Below are positions 42,873 to 52,007 of a stretch of 52,063 bases of DNA, one piece after another. Location: positions 1 to 52,063 of the forward strand of contig MKTN01000050.1 of assembly GCA_001898235.1 (NCBI GenBank), read 5' to 3'. Every line of letters starts with the position of its first letter. Position 1 is the stretch's first letter. Below the pieces are notes generated by a model. That model saw only the letters and a program-made list of their open reading frames with translations, was not told the origin of the DNA and did not search any database. The stretch is from Gammaproteobacteria bacterium 39-13. GTDB taxonomy: Bacteria > Pseudomonadota > Gammaproteobacteria > Berkiellales > Berkiellaceae. Both the position numbers and the translations under genes were made by a program.

Positions 42873-44498
42873 TTAAAGTAATAATTTTCTAATGTCTTGC
42901 AATTGCGCAGCAATATGAGCAGCAAAACGTGCCGCTTCAGCGCCATCAATGACCCGATGATCATAAGATAAGCTAAGGGGCAGCATACGTCGTGGCACAA
43001 ATTGTTCTTGGATGTAGACGGGTTTAATCTGCACTTTAGAAACCCCTAAAATAGCAACATCCGGCGCATTGATAATAGGCGTAAAGGCTGTTCCGCCTAC
43101 GCCTCCTAAGCTGGAAATAGAAAAGCAACTTCCTTGCATTTGCTCTACTTTCAGCTTCCCATCTCTTGCAAGCGCACTGAGTTCGCCTAACTCTCTGGCC
43201 AAATCAAAAAGCCCTTTGGTGTCGACATCACGCACCACTGGCACGACTAAGCCATTGGGCGTATCTACAGCGACCCCAATGTGGTAATACTTTTTGTATA
43301 CCAAATCTGCGCCATTACTAGCAAGAGAAGCATTAAATTGTGGATAGACTTTCAAAGCAGATACACAAGCTTTCATGATGAATGCCAAAGGCGTCAACTT
43401 TATCCCATTAGCTTCAGCCGCTTGCTTGTTTTCCGCTCTAAAGGCTTCTAATTCAGTAATATCTGCTTCATCAAATTGTGTCACATGCGGGATAGTAACC
43501 CAATTGCGATGCAGATTTTTTGCCGTCCATTTTTTAATGCGGTTTAACGGCTTCACTTCGATTTCACCAAATTGGCTAAAATCAATATCAGGCGCTTTCT
43601 CAATCGCAATACCACCACCCGCTGGCGCTGTGGTGGTGCCTTGCATGACAGATTTTACAAAGTTCTGTACGTCTTTAGTAATAATCCGTCCTTTTTGCCC
43701 AGTTCCTTTTACTTGAGTTAAATCAACCCCTAATTCACGAGCAAGTCGTCTGGTTGCAGGTCCCGCATGCACACCTGAAAAATCTTGTAATTTTACAGGT
43801 TGCTGCGTTTCTTGCGTCGCAGGTTTGGATACTGCAGGCTGAAGGGGAACAGGCGCTGCACTAACAAGTTGCTCCACTTTTTGCGAAGGAACAGGAGCAC
43901 TTTGGCTAACGCGCATGGTGAGAATAGCATCACCTGCGGTGACCTTATCCCCTACTTTGATCAAAACAGATTCCACTTTTCCGCGATGAGGAGAAGGGAT
44001 ATCCATGCTGGCTTTTTCACTTTCAAGCGTGATCAGCGTGCCTTCTTCTTGAACTTCATCCCCGGGTTTCACTGCCACTTCAATTACTTCAACCTGCTGT
44101 GCAGAACCTGTATCGGGAACGGAGATCGTCACTACTTCAGAAGTCATTTTTGGCTCACTCGCCACAGGTGCCTGAGGTGGTGTGGATGCTTCTTTTACTT
44201 CTGAAACAGCTGCAGCTGGTTGTTTGGTTTCTTCTTTTTTGCCACTTGCTGCACCGTCTGCAGTTTCAATTAAAGCAATCAAATCCCCTTGCGAAACTTT
44301 ATCACCGAGCTTCACCTTCAGCTCATGGATCTTGCCTGCAAACGGCGCTGGCACATCCATAGAAGCCTTTTCTGTCTCCAAGGTAATTAACGTATCTTCA
44401 GCATTCACTTGCATGCCGGGTTTAACAGCAACTTCAATGATCTCAACACCACTGAAATTGCCAATGTCTGGCACGGTGACTTCTTTAATCGTTGTCAA
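42873..44498 (-). CDS. aceF: Pyruvate dehydrogenase E2 (dihydrolipoyl acetyltransferase), two lipoyl domains
   Basis: 541 aa. Two lipoyl domains carry their lysines at K44 (TEKASMDVP) and K161 (SEKASMDIP). The peripheral-subunit-binding domain (about 240-280; HAGPATRRLARELGVDL) and the acetyltransferase core (about 310-541) with SLSYDHRVIDG follow. Ala/Pro/Lys-rich linkers join them. Many Gammaproteobacterial E2s have one to three lipoyl domains. The start is a TTG at 44498: it follows GGAG at 6 nt spacing and gives the expected MTTIKEVTVPDIG, whereas no ATG fits. It lies 63 bp after aceE. Confidence 0.97.
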   Translation of the reverse strand: MTTIKEVTVPDIGNFSGVEIIEVAVKPGMQVNAEDTLITLETEKASMDVPAPFAGKIHELKVKLGDKVSQGDLIALIETADGAASGKKEETKQPAAAVSEVKEASTPPQAPVASEPKMTSEVVTISVPDTGSAQQVEVIEVAVKPGDEVQEEGTLITLESEKASMDIPSPHRGKVESVLIKVGDKVTAGDAILTMRVSQSAPVPSQKVEQLVSAAPVPLQPAVSKPATQETQQPVKLQDFSGVHAGPATRRLARELGVDLTQVKGTGQKGRIITKDVQNFVKSVMQGTTTAPAGGGIAIEKAPDIDFSQFGEIEVKPLNRIKKWTAKNLHRNWVTIPHVTQFDEADITELEAFRAENKQAAEANGIKLTPLAFIMKACVSALKVYPQFNASLASNGADLVYKKYYHIGVAVDTPNGLVVPVVRDVDTKGLFDLARELGELSALARDGKLKVEQMQGSCFSISSLGGVGGTAFTPIINAPDVAILGVSKVQIKPVYIQEQFVPRRMLPLSLSYDHRVIDGAEAARFAAHIAAQLQDIRKLLL

Positions 44499-44561
44499 AT
44501 TGCTACTCCATATTCATCACACGTAACATTTTTCCTTGATTGATAGAGCCGAGCAAGGCCA

Positions 44562-47225
44562 CTACAAATTCACAGGATCCTGTTTTTCCGTATCAATATT
44601 AAATTTTTGCAAGGCTTGTTTTGCAACTTCTGGCTTGAGCGTGCCTTCATCCACCAACGCTTTAATTGCCGCATAAGCTATGTAGTATCTATCTACTTCA
44701 AAATGACGACGTAATCTTTCTCTAGTATCACTACGACCAAATCCGTCTGTTCCTAAGCATAAAAAGCGCTTGTGAATGAAAGGGGATAATTGCTCAGAAA
44801 ACAACTTCATATAATCCGTTGCTGCTACAATAGGACCTTTCGTTGGCTCTAATAAAGTTTGAACGTAGGATTTTCGAGCTTTTTCCATCGGGTGTAAGAA
44901 ATTCCAACGATCAACGCTCAACGCATCTTTTCGCAACTCATTGAAGCTAGTGACGCTCCAAATATCAGCACTGACATTAAATTCTTTTAGCAAATCAACC
45001 GCAGCAATCACTTCATGTAAAATAGTACCGCAGCCCAACAGCTGAACATGCGCATTTTGCGCTTTTTCTGCCTTTTGAAATAAATACATGCCTTTAATAA
45101 TGCCATCTTCTACACCTTCTGGCATTGCAGGATGTGCGTAGTTTTCATTCATTAAAGTGATGTAAAAGTATACATCTTCATTATTGGCATACATTCTTTG
45201 CAAACCATGATGAATAATCACGGCAAGCTCATAGGCAAAAGTAGGATCATAGCTCACACAATTGGGGATAGTGCCAGAAAGTATATGACTATGACCATCC
45301 TGGTGCTGCAATCCTTCCCCATTCAATGTCGTTCTACCTGCCGTACCACCCAACAGAAATCCTTTCGCTCTAGAATCTCCTGCAGCCCAGGCAAAATCAC
45401 CAATACGCTGGAATCCAAACATTGAATAATAGATGTAGAACGGAATCATTGTCAGATCATAGGTGCTATAAGCAGTCGCTGCGGCGACCCATGAACAAAA
45501 AGATCCCGCTTCATTAATACCTTCTTCCAAAATTTGTCCATTTTTGGCTTCTTTGTAATACATCACCTGATCAACATCGACAGGTTGGTATTTTTGTCCT
45601 TCAGAAGCATATATCCCAATTTGGCGAAATAGTCCTTCCATACCAAATGTACGTGCTTCGTCTGGCACAATTGGCACAATATATTTGCCAATCTGTTTGT
45701 CTTTCACTAAGGATACTAGTATGCGCACAAAAGCCATGGTGGTGGAAATTTCTCTATCACCACTGCTTTGCAATTGAGCTTCAAATGCACTTAAGGGTGG
45801 TAATACTAAAGGTGCGTGAGTGGATTTTTGTCGTCGTTTTGGCAAAGGTCCGCCTAAATTTTGCCGACATTTTTTTAGATACTGTACTTCTTGGCTGTTA
45901 TCAGCAGGACGATAAAAAGCGACCTTCTCTACCATCTCATCCGTAACGGGGATATGGAATCTATCTCTAAAGGCAAATAATTCCTCTTGTCCCAATTTTT
46001 TAGTGTTATGAGCAATATTGAGCGCTTCACCTGCTGTTCCTAAACCATAACCCTTAACAGTTTTTGCCAAAATAACGGTAGGTTGCCCTTTATGATTGAC
46101 CGCTTTTTGATAAGCTGCAAATACTTTTTTCGGATCGTGACCACCTCGATTTAATCGCCAAATATCATCATCAGACATATGCGCTACGAGTTGCTTTAAT
46201 TCAGGATATTTTCCAAAGAAATGCTCACGGGTATAAGCACCACCTTTTGCTTTATAATTTTGATAATCACCATCAACTGCCTCTTCCATGCGTTGTAATA
46301 ATAATCCACTTCTATCCGCAGCAAAGAGGGGATCCCAACCGCTACCCCAAAGCACTTTAATAACGTTCCAGCCTGAACCAAGAAAAGCAGCTTCTAATTC
46401 TTGAACAATTTTACCATTACCACGTACCGGACCATCTAAACGTTGCAAATTACAGTTGATAACAAAGACGAGATTATCGAGTTTTTCGCGACCAGCTAAA
46501 GATAATCCTGCTAATGATTCTGGTTCATCCATTTCACCATCACCACAAAAGCACCATACTTTGCGATCAGTTTTAGGAATGAGTTCTCTATCTTCAAGAT
46601 AACGCATAAACCTTGCTTGATATACAGCCTGCATGGGTCCTAACCCCATTGACACTGTAGGAAATTGCCAATAATGCGGCATCAACCAAGGATGGGGATA
46701 AGAGGATAATCCTTTCTTATCTACTTCGCGGCGAAAATGAACCAATTGTTCTTCAGAAATATCACCTTGTAAAAAGCTTCGTGAATAAATTCCAGGAGCA
46801 GTATGCCCTTGAATATAAATAAGATCACCACCACTTGGGTGATCTAGACCACGCCAAAAATGGTTAAAACCGACATCATACAGCGTCGCAGATGAAGCAA
46901 AAGTACCGATATGTCCACCTAAGGAACTATCTACATGTCCTGCGCGTACCACCATTGCCATCGCATTCCAACGAATGAGCGCCCGGATCCGTTGTTCAAC
47001 TTCAGGATCACCAAGTAAAGGAGGTTCTTCATTAACGCTAATCGTATTGCAGTAACGTGTTGTTTTACTGAATGTAGAATCGAGGCCTTTATCACGTGCA
47101 CTGCTTACCATCGTATCAATTAAATACTTCGCACGTTCTGGGCCTTCGCTTTGAATAACTGACTCTAAGGCTTGAAGCCATTCCCGAGTTTCATCTGGAT
47201 CAACATCCGCTGCGGGATTATACAT
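44562..47225 (-). CDS. aceE: Pyruvate dehydrogenase E1, homodimeric type
   Basis: 887 aa from the ATG at 47225, the same length as E. coli AceE; the GTG one codon upstream is not preferred. Thiamine-diphosphate enzyme that decarboxylates pyruvate and reductively acetylates E2. The ThDP-binding GDGEMDEPESLAGLSLA...NCNLQRLDGPV block and the DLIYIQGHTAPGIYSRSF and GLQHQDGHSHI segments are intact. AAGGA lies 8 nt upstream. Only 86 bp separate it from ampD, which is upstream on the same strand, so a promoter in that gap or read-through from ampD are both possible. Confidence 0.98.
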   Translation of the reverse strand: MYNPAADVDPDETREWLQALESVIQSEGPERAKYLIDTMVSSARDKGLDSTFSKTTRYCNTISVNEEPPLLGDPEVEQRIRALIRWNAMAMVVRAGHVDSSLGGHIGTFASSATLYDVGFNHFWRGLDHPSGGDLIYIQGHTAPGIYSRSFLQGDISEEQLVHFRREVDKKGLSSYPHPWLMPHYWQFPTVSMGLGPMQAVYQARFMRYLEDRELIPKTDRKVWCFCGDGEMDEPESLAGLSLAGREKLDNLVFVINCNLQRLDGPVRGNGKIVQELEAAFLGSGWNVIKVLWGSGWDPLFAADRSGLLLQRMEEAVDGDYQNYKAKGGAYTREHFFGKYPELKQLVAHMSDDDIWRLNRGGHDPKKVFAAYQKAVNHKGQPTVILAKTVKGYGLGTAGEALNIAHNTKKLGQEELFAFRDRFHIPVTDEMVEKVAFYRPADNSQEVQYLKKCRQNLGGPLPKRRQKSTHAPLVLPPLSAFEAQLQSSGDREISTTMAFVRILVSLVKDKQIGKYIVPIVPDEARTFGMEGLFRQIGIYASEGQKYQPVDVDQVMYYKEAKNGQILEEGINEAGSFCSWVAAATAYSTYDLTMIPFYIYYSMFGFQRIGDFAWAAGDSRAKGFLLGGTAGRTTLNGEGLQHQDGHSHILSGTIPNCVSYDPTFAYELAVIIHHGLQRMYANNEDVYFYITLMNENYAHPAMPEGVEDGIIKGMYLFQKAEKAQNAHVQLLGCGTILHEVIAAVDLLKEFNVSADIWSVTSFNELRKDALSVDRWNFLHPMEKARKSYVQTLLEPTKGPIVAATDYMKLFSEQLSPFIHKRFLCLGTDGFGRSDTRERLRRHFEVDRYYIAYAAIKALVDEGTLKPEVAKQALQKFNIDTEKQDPVNL

Positions 47226-47314
47226 CACCTTTTTCCTTCTTTATTCAGTACTGCTTTGATTAGATTAAGTCAGAGATAGAAAACAGAGAATTATACCACG
47301 GACCACGCTAATCA

Positions 47315-47878
47315 CTATGCCATCAATAGTTCATTAACTAACTCTTTGTAGTGTTGCCAATCAAATGACGGGCCAGGATCGGTTTTTCGTTCAGGAGCAA
47401 TATCACTATGTCCAACAATTCTATCTATGGTAATGGGATAATATTGCATCAAGAGGCGAGTCACTTGAGCCAGCTGCTCGTATTGTTGAGGAGTATAGGG
47501 AATATCATCAGTCCCTTCTAGCTCAATGCCAATAGAAAAATGATTACAATTCTCTTTGCCTTCAAAAGCGGAAGTGCCTGCATGCCATGCACGCTTTGTA
47601 AGGGGCACAAACTGCCAAAGCTCACCATTACGGCGGATAAAAAGATGGCTAGAGACTTTTAAATGTGCAATTTCCTTAAAATATTCATGTTCATCAGGGT
47701 GTAACTGATTACTAAATAAGGCATGTACATATTTCCCACCAAATTCACCTGGAGGCAAGCTAATGTTATGGACAACTAACAAATCGATTTCTTGGTCACG
47801 AGGTCTTTCATCAAAATTCGGCGAAAAATGAAAATTTGCTCCCTGAATTATGCCTGTAGAAACATCTATTTTCATCAT
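47315..47878 (-). CDS. ampD: N-acetylmuramoyl-L-alanine amidase AmpD (cytoplasmic)
   Basis: 187 aa with no signal peptide, as expected for cytoplasmic AmpD, which removes peptides from anhydromuropeptides imported by AmpG. Zinc and catalytic residues are H37 (VVHNISLP), H157, K165 and D167 in GHSDIAPERKTDPGPSFDW; they parallel E. coli H34, H154, K162 and D164. FSIGIELEG is also conserved. The start region is odd: the ATG directly abuts the end of a MITE-like repeat, and the only Shine-Dalgarno-like sequence (GAGAAGA) comes from the repeat end. A second ATG follows at once. Confidence 0.95.
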   Translation of the reverse strand: MMKIDVSTGIIQGANFHFSPNFDERPRDQEIDLLVVHNISLPPGEFGGKYVHALFSNQLHPDEHEYFKEIAHLKVSSHLFIRRNGELWQFVPLTKRAWHAGTSAFEGKENCNHFSIGIELEGTDDIPYTPQQYEQLAQVTRLLMQYYPITIDRIVGHSDIAPERKTDPGPSFDWQHYKELVNELLMA

Positions 47879-48056
47879 ATAGTCTTCTCATTTCGCTCTT
47901 CGGCTTTGTTGACTGCGCTATGCAATAGTCATGTATCTTTATATACACTCCTGTCTGCCTTAGCAAAACTTCGGCGGGGTCTTAGCACAGACAGGTCACG
48001 CCATAGCCTTGAGATGTAGGCGGATTGCTCTTCGCCTTTGCCACCTTGCCTAAAAG
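47879..48056. repeat. MITE-like ATAGTC element abutting the ampD start (right end not found)
   Basis: The left end ATAGTCTTCTC (47879) touches the ampD start codon. The interior aligns with the copy at 48825: TTCGGCTTTGTTG, GTCATGTATCTTTATATACAC and TAGGCGGATTGCTCT. An internal CCTGTCTG/CAGACAGG pair could form a hairpin. No matching GACTAT right end is seen, so this copy is probably truncated. The remaining gap to about 48290 has no gene I can support. Confidence 0.65.
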
Positions 48057-48289
48057 CAAACTGATTTGAGCACATATTTAGTTTGATAGTGAAATTAATA
48101 AATTTAGCTCCTATCATTTTTAGGGATATCAGCCGAAATATCAAATATTCATCTTAGATAGGTAAAATCCTGCAGCGTAAAAGAACATTTTTGCGACAGT
48201 TTCTAGATGTTAGATCAGTAGAACCTTTGCCTGCTCAATACTTATGTCTAACAGCCGATAAAAGCTTAGGTTTACAGTATGCAGTCACT

Positions 48290-48826
48290 ATGATGGATGA
48301 TATCCCTCCTAATGAAACACAAAGCCTAGGTAAAGTCATGGTAATATGTGCCTGGATTTTGGCCATATTATTAATGACCTTATTTTTCAGCCGTTGGTCC
48401 AAAGAATACCAAATGAACACCAAACCTAAAATGGTCACGGCGAATGGCATAAAACAAACACTTATTAAACGAAATGTTCTCAATCAATATATTGTCGAAG
48501 GAACCCTAAATGGTAAGCCTGTCACCTTCTTGTTAGACACAGGAGCGACGGATGTTGTGATCCCAGGAAAAATTGCCAAAAATCTTCAATTAGAAAATGG
48601 CATACAAGGGACAGCACACACCGCTGGCGGAAAAGTCACTATTTATGGAACCCAAATTGATGAAATTGTGATTGGGAATATAGCATTGCATCATCTCAAA
48701 GCTAGCATTAATCCTGCAATGGAAGGTAATGAGATCTTATTGGGCATGAGTGCTTTAAAACGACTTACCTTCTATCAACAAGGTGATAACTTAGTACTTA
48801 CTGTCACCAATCCCAAATCACCATAG
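48290..48826 (+). CDS. Membrane-anchored retropepsin-like aspartic protease (TIGR02281 type)
   Basis: 178 aa from the ATG at 48290; a TTG at 48191 would add 33 residues and the start is uncertain because no clear ribosome binding site exists. One membrane helix (about 18-36; VMVICAWILAILLMTLFF) precedes a clan AA aspartic protease domain: FLLDTGATDVVIPG holds the catalytic D-T-G, with GTQIDEIVIGNIALHHL and EILLGMSALKRL downstream. These dimeric, retroviral-type proteases occur in Proteobacteria (for example Rickettsia, Pseudomonas) and face the periplasm; substrates are mostly unknown. The TAG stop codon is part of the ATAGTC end of the following repeat. Confidence 0.85.
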   Translation: MMDDIPPNETQSLGKVMVICAWILAILLMTLFFSRWSKEYQMNTKPKMVTANGIKQTLIKRNVLNQYIVEGTLNGKPVTFLLDTGATDVVIPGKIAKNLQLENGIQGTAHTAGGKVTIYGTQIDEIVIGNIALHHLKASINPAMEGNEILLGMSALKRLTFYQQGDNLVLTVTNPKSP

Positions 48827-49010
48827 TCTTCGTAGATGATTCTTTGGCTTTATTGCTGCGAGTTTCGCAACTGTCATGTTATCTTTATATATACTTCTGC
48901 TCACCTTCGCTAAAGTATCGGCGTCTGAGTAATGTGATCGCCGTAACCTTAAGGCATAGACGGATTGCTCTAACACTTATCGGCTCGCCAAAAAATCATC
49001 TACGAGGACT
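48825..49010. repeat. MITE-like ATAGTC element, best-preserved copy
   Basis: The 24-bp terminal inverted repeats at 48825-48848 and 48987-49010 differ at two positions. The 186-bp element has no coding capacity. Its left end overlaps the stop codon of the aspartic protease gene. The interior shares several blocks with the copy at 47879. The 172 bp from 49011 to the next start hold no other feature. Confidence 0.8.
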
Positions 49011-49182
49011 TCAATTATTCCCTAAATCTCATGATATTGATGAATGACAGCTTATTCACTTCCATGGCAGCCTTTATTTAAAATTGATGCATTAAATCGC
49101 GTATTTTATAGCAAAATTTCACTCAAAAATAAAATGAAACTTTTTACAGCGCTAAGGAGTCAAAATATTATAAGGAGGTAAT

Positions 49183-49563
49183 ATGCGTGCATTGAAAACA
49201 GCACTTTTTATTGTGCTAATGTCATTCACGTCAATTTCTCTTGCTGCTCATCCTCATGGTGGTGGATACCATCATGGAGGCGGTGGATACCATCATGGAG
49301 GCGGTGGATACTATCATGGAGGCGGTGGATACTATCATGGCGGTGGTGGTGGGTATTATCATGGTGGTGGTTATCATCATCATTCCGGATCAGGACTTGG
49401 CCTTGGATTAGCAATAGGTGCAATTGGCGCAGCAGTTGCAGCTCCCGGTTATTATTATTACCCGTCAACCTACTACTATGATCCCTATTACACTGACACT
49501 AGTGTCACCTACTACTACGACGATGACGGCAATATAATTTATTATCAAGTCAATGACTATTAG
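49183..49563 (+). CDS. Secreted Gly/His/Tyr-rich repeat protein
   Basis: 126 aa. A clear signal peptide (MRALKTALFIVLMSFTSISLAA) is followed by about 45 residues of a 7-residue repeat (GGGYHHG / GGGYYHG), a small hydrophobic Gly/Ala stretch (LGLGLAIGAIGAAVAAPG) and a Tyr/Asp-rich tail (YYYDPYYTDT, YYYDDDGNIIYY). The many histidines could bind Ni, Zn or Cu, and the tail suits adhesion or cross-linking, but no function is known. AAGGAGGT 6 nt before the ATG is an excellent ribosome binding site, so the gene is surely real. It ends at the terminator 49640-49676. Confidence 0.85.
   Translation: MRALKTALFIVLMSFTSISLAAHPHGGGYHHGGGGYHHGGGGYYHGGGGYYHGGGGGYYHGGGYHHHSGSGLGLGLAIGAIGAAVAAPGYYYYPSTYYYDPYYTDTSVTYYYDDDGNIIYYQVNDY
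49258..49341 (+). repeat. 21-bp coding tandem repeat, four units
   Basis: Units at 49258, 49279, 49300 and 49321, each close to GGCGGTGGATACYATCATGG plus one base, encode the 7-residue Gly/Tyr/His motif of the secreted protein. Near-identity at DNA level implies recent expansion. Confidence 0.9.
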
Positions 49564-49639
49564 TACAACAAAAAGCTAAAAATTTAATCATTCTTTATCT
49601 CACAACCAATGTTCTGAGAGAAGAAGATTAAATATTCAG

Positions 49640-49676
49640 AAAGGCAAAATTTCATTTTTGAAATTTTGCCTTTTTA
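49640..49676 (+). terminator. Rho-independent terminator after the Gly/His-rich gene
   Basis: 15-bp stem AAAGGCAAAATTTCA (49640-49654) / TGAAATTTTGCCTTT (49659-49673) with a 4-nt loop and a T tract. It may also stop the convergent gene ending at 49704. Confidence 0.9.
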
Positions 49677-49703
49677 ATTTTAGGGTGAAATTATGATCTG
49701 GCT

Positions 49704-52007
49704 TTATTTAACAATGCCTTCTAACAAGACATCCTCTGCTTTTCTTTTGGTTTCATTTACTTCAATGGCAATATGTTCAAAGCGATTAACAGGTTTTTGC
49801 GATATGGGTTCAATAAAAGCATCTTTTGAACTTGTTTTTGCTTGTATTTTTTGCGCAAGATCAAGCAAATTTTGGATCCGTTCTTGTACCTGTTGACTGT
49901 ATTCAAGTGCTGCATCGCCGGATGCGCTCCATCTCTGAGTAGCTTGTTCTACATTCAAGCTTAATTGTAAACATCCTTGTAAGCTTTCTAAAGCTTGAGT
50001 CCAGCATCCTTTGAGGCTTTCAAAATTAATTAATAAATCTTTAAGTTTAAGTTTGCTCACGGCTAAAGAGTTCTTAACTCTATCCAACAAAGCAACAATA
50101 TCTTGATAGATCTTATTGTTTTTCTCTAATGCTACATTGCCTGGCAATTGCGCTAATTTTTCCATAAATTGTTGCAACTGGGTTAAATAAATTTGATTCT
50201 CATGAATTTGGTGCAACACTAAAGTCACTGTTTCAGAGTATCCAACTGTTCTCAACAGCGCTTCTTCTGTGGACTCAAATGCTTTGTTTATAGGTTTATC
50301 ATAAGCACTATTAAGTCCTTTTTGTTCCTTAATAACCCCTTTAAGCTTGCTTAATTCTTGAAGTAATTGCGAAAAATCTAATTTTATCTCATTGACATTT
50401 CTATAAATAGAGCTTGAAAGGTTATTCACTTGCTGCATAGGACCAGAAAAATCTTTAGTCTCTTCGCTTTGTAATTCTAATACATCGGTAATGTGTCCTA
50501 TCTCACCATGCAGTGCCTGCAAATCTTGTGTGAGCTGTTGCATTATTTTAGCTGAATTTTTTAACAAAGGGTGACGATAATTGTTTGCATTAAATCGGCC
50601 CTGGGCCAATTCTTTGTCCTTATGGTAGAGTTTTAACTTTGCCAAATCGTGGGTAAAATGTGCTAATTCTTTTTCAGCAGAAACTTTATGCTTTATTAGT
50701 CTTTCATTGTTTTCTTCTAAGGCTTTAAGTTCCTGGCGTGAAGGATGCATCACTTCTAAAATATAACCTTCAACAGTTTCATTTACTTTAATAGGTGTTA
50801 CATCCCAATCGCATATTTTACCATAATGCTCACTAATGAAAGTGACGCGCTCTGTCTTGCTCAATGCATTTTGCAAACTAGTCACTAATTTAGGTAAGGA
50901 AGCAGAAACAATTTCGATGATATTCCTACCATGAAACGTATTGCCATCTTGCTTAGCTAATTTTGGAGAAAGTAATTGTGCAAAAGAAAAGCTTGAATAT
51001 TGCACCTGATGACTACTGTCAAGAATAGCCAAAGGGTGCGTCGCATGTGTCAAAGTCTCGAGGTGCTCATTTTTTTGTGGCTGGATCGCTACTTTGCTTT
51101 CTTCGTGTCCTTTATCATGCCATGAAACTAAAGTTCCTAAACTTTCATTTCGGATGTTCCATAAAGGTTGAAAAGATAGCTGATAGCGTTCATCAGCAAA
51201 TTCTATTGAACATTCCCCAGCACGAACAAGCTCAGATAGTTTTTTATCTTGTAGATGTGTTAATGTCAAGAATTCTTTCATTGTGATATCGGTTGATCCA
51301 GTAGCATCAAATCCTGGGCAATTATTTTGCACCCAAGATTGATTACGAACCAAAAGCATTTTGAAACTTAAATTAACATAGGTGATCTCTTCTTGTTTAT
51401 TGATAAACAATAATGGTGCTGAAAGTTGCTCTACCATTTGTCTTAATGGAAGTGTTTGCGTTTCTTTGCTTTGCGCATTTTCATTTGCTTCAATCAACAT
51501 ACATTCTAAAAAAGTTCCCCAACGTTTACCATTAGGTGAAAATAATGGGACTAATACTAACTCATAAGCACTGTTCGCCCAGTTAATATGACTTTTCATT
51601 CTACCAGAAAGCGCATCTAACATTTCATGAACACTGACAGGATGGCTTCCTTGTACTGCCATTAATTCAGTTAAACTGTGCACACGCTGTAAAAGTGCAG
51701 CAAGTGGTAAATGATTAAAACTATCATTAATGTAGGTAATATGGTGTTTGCGATCTGCAATGAGTACTGGCGTTGTCACCTTTTGAATAACATTATTTAA
51801 TTGCTGCTGCCAAGTCATATCATCTAATCGAGTAAAAAATCGATATAAATAAACGAAAATAACAACAGCGGCAACAGATGCGGCTATTAGAAATGTTTGC
51901 CCTGAAAGTTTTCCTTTGACAATTTGAAATAATCCCAGTGAAATGACGGGAATAGAGATGGCAATAAGGCTGTCTCGTTTTAGTTTGGTGATATTTGGTC
52001 TTCGCAC
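49704..52007 (-). CDS. Membrane PAS-domain protein with long helical C-terminus, sensor-like
   Basis: 767 aa from a GTG start at 52007 (AAGGA at 7 nt). Two membrane helices lie at about 13-30 and 38-56. Three PAS-like domains follow (about 70-170, TPVLIADRKHHITYINDSF; about 185-300, APLLFINKQEEITYVNLSF; about 325-430, HPLAILDSSHQVQYSSFSF). The remaining 330 residues are helical and coiled-coil-like. No histidine-kinase, GGDEF, EAL or output enzyme is visible, and the conserved hairpin tip of chemotaxis receptors was not found although the layout resembles one. It may sense redox or a ligand and act by protein contact. It lies alone, convergent with the Gly/His-rich gene. Confidence 0.75.
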   Translation of the reverse strand: MRRPNITKLKRDSLIAISIPVISLGLFQIVKGKLSGQTFLIAASVAAVVIFVYLYRFFTRLDDMTWQQQLNNVIQKVTTPVLIADRKHHITYINDSFNHLPLAALLQRVHSLTELMAVQGSHPVSVHEMLDALSGRMKSHINWANSAYELVLVPLFSPNGKRWGTFLECMLIEANENAQSKETQTLPLRQMVEQLSAPLLFINKQEEITYVNLSFKMLLVRNQSWVQNNCPGFDATGSTDITMKEFLTLTHLQDKKLSELVRAGECSIEFADERYQLSFQPLWNIRNESLGTLVSWHDKGHEESKVAIQPQKNEHLETLTHATHPLAILDSSHQVQYSSFSFAQLLSPKLAKQDGNTFHGRNIIEIVSASLPKLVTSLQNALSKTERVTFISEHYGKICDWDVTPIKVNETVEGYILEVMHPSRQELKALEENNERLIKHKVSAEKELAHFTHDLAKLKLYHKDKELAQGRFNANNYRHPLLKNSAKIMQQLTQDLQALHGEIGHITDVLELQSEETKDFSGPMQQVNNLSSSIYRNVNEIKLDFSQLLQELSKLKGVIKEQKGLNSAYDKPINKAFESTEEALLRTVGYSETVTLVLHQIHENQIYLTQLQQFMEKLAQLPGNVALEKNNKIYQDIVALLDRVKNSLAVSKLKLKDLLINFESLKGCWTQALESLQGCLQLSLNVEQATQRWSASGDAALEYSQQVQERIQNLLDLAQKIQAKTSSKDAFIEPISQKPVNRFEHIAIEVNETKRKAEDVLLEGIVK

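Noticed and set aside
43375-44526. Several plus-strand reading frames of 87-134 codons opposite aceF
   Set aside because: They mirror the Ala/Pro/Lys-rich linkers of aceF and match no family.
49258-49341. Tandem repeat considered as a CRISPR array
   Set aside because: Units are contiguous with no spacers and lie in frame within a signal-peptide-bearing gene.
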